From Alnus glutinosa (Eukaryota > Streptophyta > Magnoliopsida > Fagales > Betulaceae): a stretch of DNA of 64,000 bases. Both the position numbers and the translations under genes were made by a program. The stretch lies in assembly GCF_958979055.1 (NCBI RefSeq), contig NC_084896.1, positions 2,790,001 through 2,854,000 of the forward strand, read 5' to 3'. Within the stretch, counting starts at the first letter, position 1. Every line of letters starts with the position of its first letter. Positions 52,834-64,000 of the stretch are shown here, one piece after another. The notes under the pieces are model-generated. The model saw only the letters and a program-made list of their open reading frames with translations, was not told the DNA's origin and did no database searches.

Positions 52834-53770
52834 GAAAGAAAGATGTTACAAGTGAGCCCCACCCCCAAATATGGGATGGTAGAAAACCCGATGCAGTCAA
52901 TATTTTGGGAATTTTTTATTTTTTATTTTTTATTTTATTTTTAATGGAGGGAACCACGTTTAAATTAGGGAATACAACGACAATGCTTCCCTTTGTGCTC
53001 ACAAAAAAAAAAAAAAAATGATATTAATAATCCTCATGTGGACTCTAGTGTGTAACAAATTTTAAGTAAAATTCATTATTAAAAATCGGCTTGCAAATGA
53101 AGAATGTGAGCTTATATGATTAAGATTGTACTTAACAATTAATGTGTGACGTCACTTAAGATCGTAACATTTTATCACCGTACCTTTCGAAATTCGATAT
53201 CCATAGCGGCTCATTCGATATCCATAGCGGCTTATTCTATCAACACTGACTCAGTGATAGTCATTTCTGTTTTAGCACTTTCACTCATTCAACTATATTC
53301 AATGGCTTAATATTACGCATATACATAACATGAAGAAATTGTAATTCAGCCTATAATTAAGTTGCCCTTGTGAATCAAACTTGTAACAAATTATAACAAA
53401 TCTGAGGTAAAATTCATCCTTAAGATTGTAATTATCCAACGTGAAACACTCGTGGAATCTTAGCATAATGAAAGTCTTCCGATAAGTTTCTGTCAAAGAC
53501 AAAGGACAGAAAGTGTTCGCCTTTTGTTTCTTTTTTTCCTATTCGAAAGGGGAAAGGAGAAAGGTGAAAGAGAGTGTTCGACTTTAATCAGCATCAATCA
53601 GCATTCAGCACTGTGCTTAGATAAGTTTCCGAGAAGGATTATCGACCATTAGTCAAGGCAACAAGCTGGGAGCAAGCTTTCTGATAAGAAAAGTCCAGCT
53701 TTTCTTGCTCTCATTCATATCAAGCATCATTATTCCTCTAGCTATCTGCAGCGCTGCCGGTTAGAGAGAG
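51865..53770 (+). repeat. D-E spacer, no separate gene seen
   Basis: This is the counterpart of 31847-34617 without the 838-bp element; the empty site lies in tttttaatggagggaacc (about 52940). It contains the E promoter region and leader (tctgcagcgctgccggttag). The ORF at 52400-52675 is hydrophobic and unrecognised, and its copy in the B-C spacer is not frame-conserved. Confidence 0.7.
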
Positions 53771-57099
<3,329 letters not shown>

Positions 57100-57837
57100 A
57101 TGCTGTAGAACAGACGTTTCTATCTGATATAGTGATATGTGTGGACATGATCAATATGCTTCATACTAGTTACAAAGCGAAATACTCAAGTAGGCCTAAG
57201 GTCTGCTAAGAATCAGTTGGAGGCAGCGAAGGCCAAGCTGGTGGCCGGGAGCCAAGCTTGAGGCCCTGGATAAGCTTTGGGTTGAGTCAATTTTTCTTTC
57301 ATACACTTTTAGTCTTTGTGGTGTTAGAATCATTCTCAGCTGTGTAAGGAACAATATTTGTGATAATACTCGTTGAAATATATTTTGGAATTTGTCTTGT
57401 GTAATTTTTTGCTTGTCATAAGCTTCCGTTAGAAAGAGTATTGGGTAAATGAATCCGAGGGGCTTGTGCTCCCTCATAGTGCTTCTGAGCTGTTAGGTTT
57501 AATGTTGGCTTATTTAGCGTCTAAAACAAACTGGTGTTAAGTTTAATTTGGCTAGAGTTAGTTGGTACTTACGTTGGAATTCAAAATCTTGATCATTATT
57601 GAAGAACTGAGAAGGTCAGTCAGAGTCTCAGTCGGTGATCGTCCAAACAAGAGTCTTTACAAAGGGGTAGTTTGTTGGGGAACAAGCCATGTTTTGTTTA
57701 TAAAAGTTTTATAAGTAATTTTTAATCTTCTATAGTAGATCGGTTTCGTAAGTTTAGCTACCCTTAAGTGGTTTTACTTTTAGTGAGTTCTTCAACAAGT
57801 TTCCACTTCGTCACCACTCCTTGTGTTTGATTGGTTT
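57100..57837. other. Region between gene E and the Mutator-like element
   Basis: No gene is supported. A GC-richer patch at 57195-57260 (ggaggcagcgaaggccaagctgg) could be a coding remnant but is too short to name. Confidence 0.45.
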
Positions 57838-57846
57838 ATGCTTTTA

Positions 57847-58208
57847 GAGAAATGATCTATACACATCTGCTTCACAACTTCTCCACAACACGCCAACGTG
57901 GCAGTAATAAAATATTGTTTTTTTCTCTTTTCGTCATGCTGCTAGAAAACCGAAGACAAAAAAACGTGGGAGTTTCAAATTTTTCATTTCGCACGAAGAC
58001 CTCTCTCTCTCTCTGAAATCTCTCTCCGTACAGATCTGAAATTTCTCCGTCGTCCGTCGTCCGGCGCTTCCGTCGTCCGGTGATTCCAACGCTGCCCAGT
58101 CCTCCGAGTTCTGAAATTTGCCTCCGGTCAATGACGTCGCTCCGCCGTCCCTCTCGGCAGTCGGCCTCCTCCGTCGTCCGGCGTCCCTTTCCGGCTAAAA
58201 AAAAACAG

Positions 58209-58294
<86 letters not shown>

Positions 58295-58811
58295 GCCGGA
58301 TCTGTTGCTACCAAAAAAAAGGGGTGAAATTTTTGTAGCCATAGCAATTCGCACTTCTTCTTTTTTTGTGAGTTTGCTCTACACAGCTAGAAGACAAAAG
58401 GGAAAAGAAACTTCTCTATTATAAGAGCTCTCTTTTGTGCAAGATTGAAAATATTAGATGATAGGAATAGAAGGATCAGAAGAATGTTTATACAAGTTGT
58501 TAGTTGTTCAGTGTCAGTGATAAGGTCAATTGTTGATGCCATTATTGTTTGTTATGATTGTTATTTATCGTTGGTTGTGGTAAGAATTGTAAGTTGATGC
58601 AAGGGCCGGGTGGTGTTTCTATAAGGGAAGCAACAGAGGGGTCATTCAGTGATTTCGTCAAACACTTCGTATGCTGGTGAGCTCCTATCCAAAGTGGAGT
58701 CATTTTTCAATAACAATCCTTTTCCTTTTTACAAACTAAGTCCACGACAGGCCCTATTTTACTTTTTTCTAAAAATCTTTGTTTTTTACTTTTTCAGATT
58801 TGTGCTAAAGA

Positions 58812-58845
<34 letters not shown>

Positions 58846-59349
58846 CTATGGTACACAAATATTGAAGAAGAAATAAGAAGGGTTTTAAACGTTTTGTTGG
58901 ATTTGTTATCTGCTTTGTTGAGTTCTGTCGGCTTAGTCCAGATTGTGTGGTTTCCTTGCCAGAATCGGGTTTATCTTATTCAATGATAATGTTGGTACAA
59001 AGAGTGGTACTCAAGTTGATAGTGTTCTTGGGGGATCTTATGTGTTTATCACCGTTTTATTGGGCTTTCTAGGAGCTAAAAATCGATTCAAGTGTTTGCT
59101 TTGTGTGGGTAGGAAATGGTGCTCTGTGGTCATTTTGGAGTTAGTTTGTACCAGTAGGATAGATCCACAAGGATGACAATTTAGCTAATAAGATGGGTTT
59201 GGGATTCCAGGTTGGGATTTCGCGTATCTATTACTAACACTATGGCTTTACCAGGGGTTTCTAAGAGCTAACAATTAATGCAAGTTTTTGCTTTTCAAGG
59301 ATATGAAATGGTGCATTATGGTTGTTGTGAAGTTAGTTTGTCCTGACTA
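57847..59349 (+). repeat. Left terminal inverted repeat of the Pack-MULE
   Basis: Contains an 80-bp CT run (58210-58289), a T run (about 58815-58841) and about two units of a roughly 190-bp repeat (58960-59345, gatgacaatttagctaat). The GC-rich part (58040-58200) resembles a 5' leader and may itself be captured sequence. Confidence 0.92.
58210..58289. repeat. (CT)n microsatellite
   Basis: About 40 CT dinucleotides; the mirror copy is the GA run at 63348-63446. Confidence 0.96.
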
Positions 59350-59857
59350 TCACAACTCAAAAAATCCAGCTCTGTCGTCCGGCAGATCTCGTCCCAGTCC
59401 AGCTCTGTCTCCGGCAGATCTTCTCTCCGACGGGCAGGTTTTTTTTTTTTTTTTTTTTCTTTTTTGCTGCTACATTCTGTTTGAAATTTTGATTTGGGGT
59501 TTTTTTTGTTTTGGCTGCTACATTCTGTTTCAGATCAGTGAACTATGGTTTTGCAGTTTGATTTATGAAAGGAAAGGAGTAATTGGTTGGTTGGGTTTGA
59601 ATTTTGGAGCTGGTATATGTGTAACTTGATAAACAAAAACCGATATATTCTAGGGTGTGTAACTTGATAAACAAAAACAAACAGAATTAGGATAATCTTC
59701 CATTTCAATTGATTTAACAACAGAAATTATCTGCCTATCACAACTCAAAAAATGAACAAAAAATTTAACTACTTTCATGACATGATATTTACAAAAGTTT
59801 TTTTTTTTCTAAAAAAAAATAAGTAAATAACATTTATAAATTATTGTATGTGATAAC
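59350..59857. other. Pack-MULE interior before the PRMT1 exons
   Basis: A 19-base direct repeat (ctatcacaactcaaaaaat) occurs at about 59346 and 59735 and brackets about 370 bases. Those bases include a doubled word (ccagctctgtc, ccggcagatct) and a T run. No gene seen. Confidence 0.5.
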
Positions 59858-59860
59858 ATT

Positions 59861-60250
59861 GACATGAGTTGCATCAAGAAGCAAGCCTTGATGGAGCCCC
59901 TTGTCGACACAGTTGATCAGAATCAAATTTTTACGAACTGCGAGCTACTTAAGGTGGGAATTACAGGGGCATGCTGACACAAACATATGAAATAATATTA
60001 GATATTGTTTGATGGTAGATTTAGTTTGCTTTTCGTTTTTGCTTTCTGATTGATCCTTATGATGGTGGTTACTTTGCTTTTTGGCTAATGTAAGTTCATT
60101 TGCTTCCCTTCATTCAGGTAATAGATATCTCCAAGATGGCTCGTGGGGATGCTTCCTTCACTGCTCCTTTCCAACTTGTGGTAGAACGTGATGATTACAT
60201 CCATGCTCTTTTGCAAGTGTCATAAGTTGACAGGCTTCTCCACATTTTAT
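59861..60250 (+). pseudogene. Captured PRMT1 (protein arginine methyltransferase 1) exons
   Basis: Exon 59861-59953 encodes DMSCIKKQALMEPLVDTVDQ and continues NQIFTNCELLK. A GT-AG intron follows, then an exon from 60118 encoding VIDISKMARGDASFTAPFQ and on to DDYIHALL. This matches the region after the catalytic core of plant PRMT1, which dimethylates arginine in histone H4 and RNA-binding proteins. The reading then breaks: a stop follows LLQVS, and only a trace (tgacaggcttctccaca, compare TGFST) of the next part remains. The SAM-binding and double-E motifs are absent, so it is inactive. The intact intron shows capture from genomic DNA. Confidence 0.83.
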
Positions 60251-61504
60251 TGTTTGGATTAAGTTTTGTTGTGGTACATGTAATGATTCAAACTGTATAT
60301 GGTTTAAAGGAAAAAGCATTTCTTTATTTAACATATTTCATTCTTGAATTTGCTAATGCCCCATAAGCTAGGGTTATAAATTCCATATCTGACTATGGTA
60401 TCAAGTCAATCAAATTTATATCCATGGAACCTTTTCTAGATTGGATGGCCATCGGTACACTTACTCATGTTTAACTGGTGTCTCTTTCTGGACTGTCATG
60501 GTGTCATTAGTTGGTATCTTATAATGCTCTTTCAACCTTCACTAAATCACTATGAAGTGGAAACCAAGTGTGAAAACCTGTGGTTTAGCTTTTTGGGACA
60601 TCTTGTTTGCATTGCTTTGTATGTGTTTCTGTCTTTACTATGATTATATGCAAGGTGGTTGGATCAAGCTAGGTTGGTTTCAGCCATACAGGCTTGTTAG
60701 ACTAATGTTAGAATGAAAGGACGGAAACAAAAAGGTTAAAAATGATCATTGTCAGATATTTTACGTTCTTGTAAGTTGAACAATAAAAATTATGAATTTT
60801 AGTTATGATGGAAGTTGCTTTGTAAAATCAGTACTTGATTAGTCAAACTCATATTGTTAAATGGACAAATTTGGTATCTTTCAAGTGATTGCTCTTTCGC
60901 TTGAATCAAATCGGCACTTGTTTTAAAACTTCTCGTTATATCGGTGTTACCATTGCTCAAAGAATTGTTGTTTGAATCCTGAAAATTGTTGATATAACAC
61001 GAACAATATGAACCTTGAAGAACTCTGGGCATAAAAACCAAGAGCAAATAATCTTGTGATCCACCGGTAGCCTACCCTGAACGAAAAGAAATGATAGAGG
61101 CAGCAGGAGTGTAGCAAATATTTCAGCACAAACACAATCATCTCCTCAGATTTTGCAAAACTTTCCCACCATTACATGCTAAAACATACGTCCAATTGTA
61201 CAGTCATTCTTTCCTTAGTATAGGCCAAAACTTGTTTTTGATAAGTAATATAGGCCAAACTTTTACAAAACCATCATCCATGCATGCTGAGACACATAAT
61301 GAGACATAGATATTCATTTCAGCAAATTAATCCATACATGTGTTACATTTCATGCGTGGGCACAAACATTACCGCAGTTCCAGCTTTAACCATAATGAAA
61401 GATTTGTGAGACACATAAGTTAATTCTTTCTAGATAAAAAGTTCAAGTGATTCCAGGTGGAATAGTGTTTTTGGCCCCCTTCCCTTTCTCTTTGAGGCTA
61501 CCTT
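60251..61504. other. Pack-MULE interior, no gene recognised
   Basis: AT-rich, intron-like DNA without a coding stretch that could be supported on either strand. Confidence 0.45.
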
Positions 61505-61665
61505 CTTCTACCTGAACCACCATCTCTGGGCAGCAGAAATTGGAGTATTCAAGAATGGGGCATAGCGGTGGACGAGTGGATTGACAATCCTCCCAATCTT
61601 AGCCCATACATTGTTGTGGTAACTAGCAGTAACAGGGGCATGGTACATGAGCTTGAATAGCTGTC
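61505..61665 (-). pseudogene. Unidentified exon-like fragment on the minus strand
   Basis: On the minus strand an acceptor-like ttttgacag (ending about 61664) is followed by about 50 open codons with ordinary protein composition (KLMYHAPVTASYHNNVWAK ... VNPLVHRYAPFLNTPISAA), ending in a TAG. It looks like the last exon of a host gene carried in the Pack-MULE, opposite in direction to PRMT1. The parent gene was not recognised. Confidence 0.4.
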
Positions 61666-62248
61666 AAAAAAGTGTTTTAAGAGAGTCAAAAGCAAGAAAA
61701 TTTGGAAGAAAAAAAAAAAAACTAACCAAACAAAATTCATTTGGTACCATACACTATAATGCAAAGGTTAACACCAAATCTAAACAGAGACCAAATAAGA
61801 AAGCAGGATGAAATACCAACCAAATGCAACAGAAATCAACCACCAAATTTTTGCATATTGTAATTTTTTAAAAGTTCTTCTTGAACTCTACTGATATTTT
61901 CACACAAGTGAAATCATGAGGCACAGTCCAAGTTTTCTTCACTCAATAAACTGATAGCACATCATTGGTCCACAATTTTGCATTATATATATATATTTTT
62001 TTTCGCTCAATAAACTAATAGCCTGAGCTGCACTTCAAGATCAGGCAGGTCTATGCAGACGAGACCAACTAACTCTAGAACAACCATAATCCATCAAATC
62101 CTTGCAAAGCCAAAAACGGCATTAGTTCTTAGCTCTTGGAAAGCCAGGTAAAGTCATAAAACGCTAATAACATATACCCTAAATCCCGACTTGGCTTCCA
62201 AACCCATCTCATTAGCTCAATTGTCATCCTTGATCAGGTGGTCTATCC
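61666..62248. other. Pack-MULE interior up to the right TIR
   Basis: Holds one extra unit of the roughly 190-bp repeat (about 62040-62235) that the left arm lacks at the same place. No gene seen. Confidence 0.5.
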
Positions 62249-63803
<1,555 letters not shown>

Positions 63804-63851
63804 ATGCTTTTATTGGTTTTGGTGATATTGTGTGTGGTAGTTAATTTAGAA

Positions 63852-64000
63852 CTAGCTCGTAACCCGTGCTATACGCGGGATTCTTCCTTATGATTTAGTT
63901 TTATAATAATAAGAAAAAAATGGAAGAAGAGAAGCATAGAAAATATAGATAAAAAATGAAAACTGAAAAACACTAATATAATATAATAGGGACAAAAATT
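63852..64000 (-). mobile_element. Helitron-like 3' end, body runs off the window
   Basis: On the minus strand the sequence ends cccgcgtatagcacggg (hairpin), ttacgag, CTAG, then T. This is the expected Helitron 3' end: a short hairpin, CTRR and insertion before T. The interior start (gatttagttttataataa read on +) matches the remnant at 17336. The other end is outside the window. Confidence 0.6.

Noticed and set aside
57831-58424. ORFs on both strands over the CT run, mirrored at 63215-63716
   Set aside because: They read through a dinucleotide repeat (Ser-Leu or Arg-Glu runs) inside the inverted arms of the Pack-MULE; no family features and no start or splice support.

Overview
This is nuclear DNA from a flowering plant, most likely a woody eudicot. 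It is AT-rich, has GT-AG introns, and is crowded with plant transposons around a tandem cluster of G-type lectin S-receptor-like kinase (S-RLK) genes. A fragment of an X-intrinsic-protein (XIP) aquaporin is present; that family is reported absent from monocots and Brassicaceae, which agrees with a non-Brassicaceae eudicot. No RNA gene or CRISPR array was seen.

Layout. 1-5550: a PIF/Harbinger transposon whose left end lies outside the window, with an intact DDE transposase (82-1362, +) and an intact two-exon Myb/SANT-like partner (4087-2830, -). A broken XIP exon lies between them. 5551-8286: decayed retrotransposon and repeat debris. 8287-57099: the S-RLK array with seven gene starts, all on the + strand: psi-A (10901), B (21611), psi-C (34618), psi-A' (36771), psi-F (42425), D (48162) and E (53771). 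Only D (seven exons, 836 codons) is intact. B has good frames but its first exon is split by a young 6.66-kb copia element. E carries several stops, shifts and splice-site losses. A and A' are cut at the same place by the same dead hAT element. C and F are truncated at rearrangement junctions. The order A-B-C followed by A'-(F)-D-E, with matching spacers, points to duplication of a multi-gene block. 57847-63803: a 5.96-kb Mutator-like element with terminal inverted repeats of about 1.5 kb, a perfect 9-bp target-site duplication and captured gene pieces, including PRMT1 exons. 63852-64000: a Helitron-like 3' end.

How it fits together. The array is a birth-and-death receptor cluster. Proteins of this type have a signal peptide, a B-lectin domain, an S-locus glycoprotein domain, a PAN/apple domain, one membrane span and a Ser/Thr kinase, and act at the plasma membrane. 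Transposons are both the main cause of gene death here and useful time markers. Three different DNA transposons in the window (Harbinger, CACTA, MULE) each hold exon fragments of unrelated host genes (XIP, a SAC-domain phosphatase, PRMT1), some with introns still in place, so capture was from genomic DNA.

All family names come from reading motifs by eye. No database search or alignment program was run.
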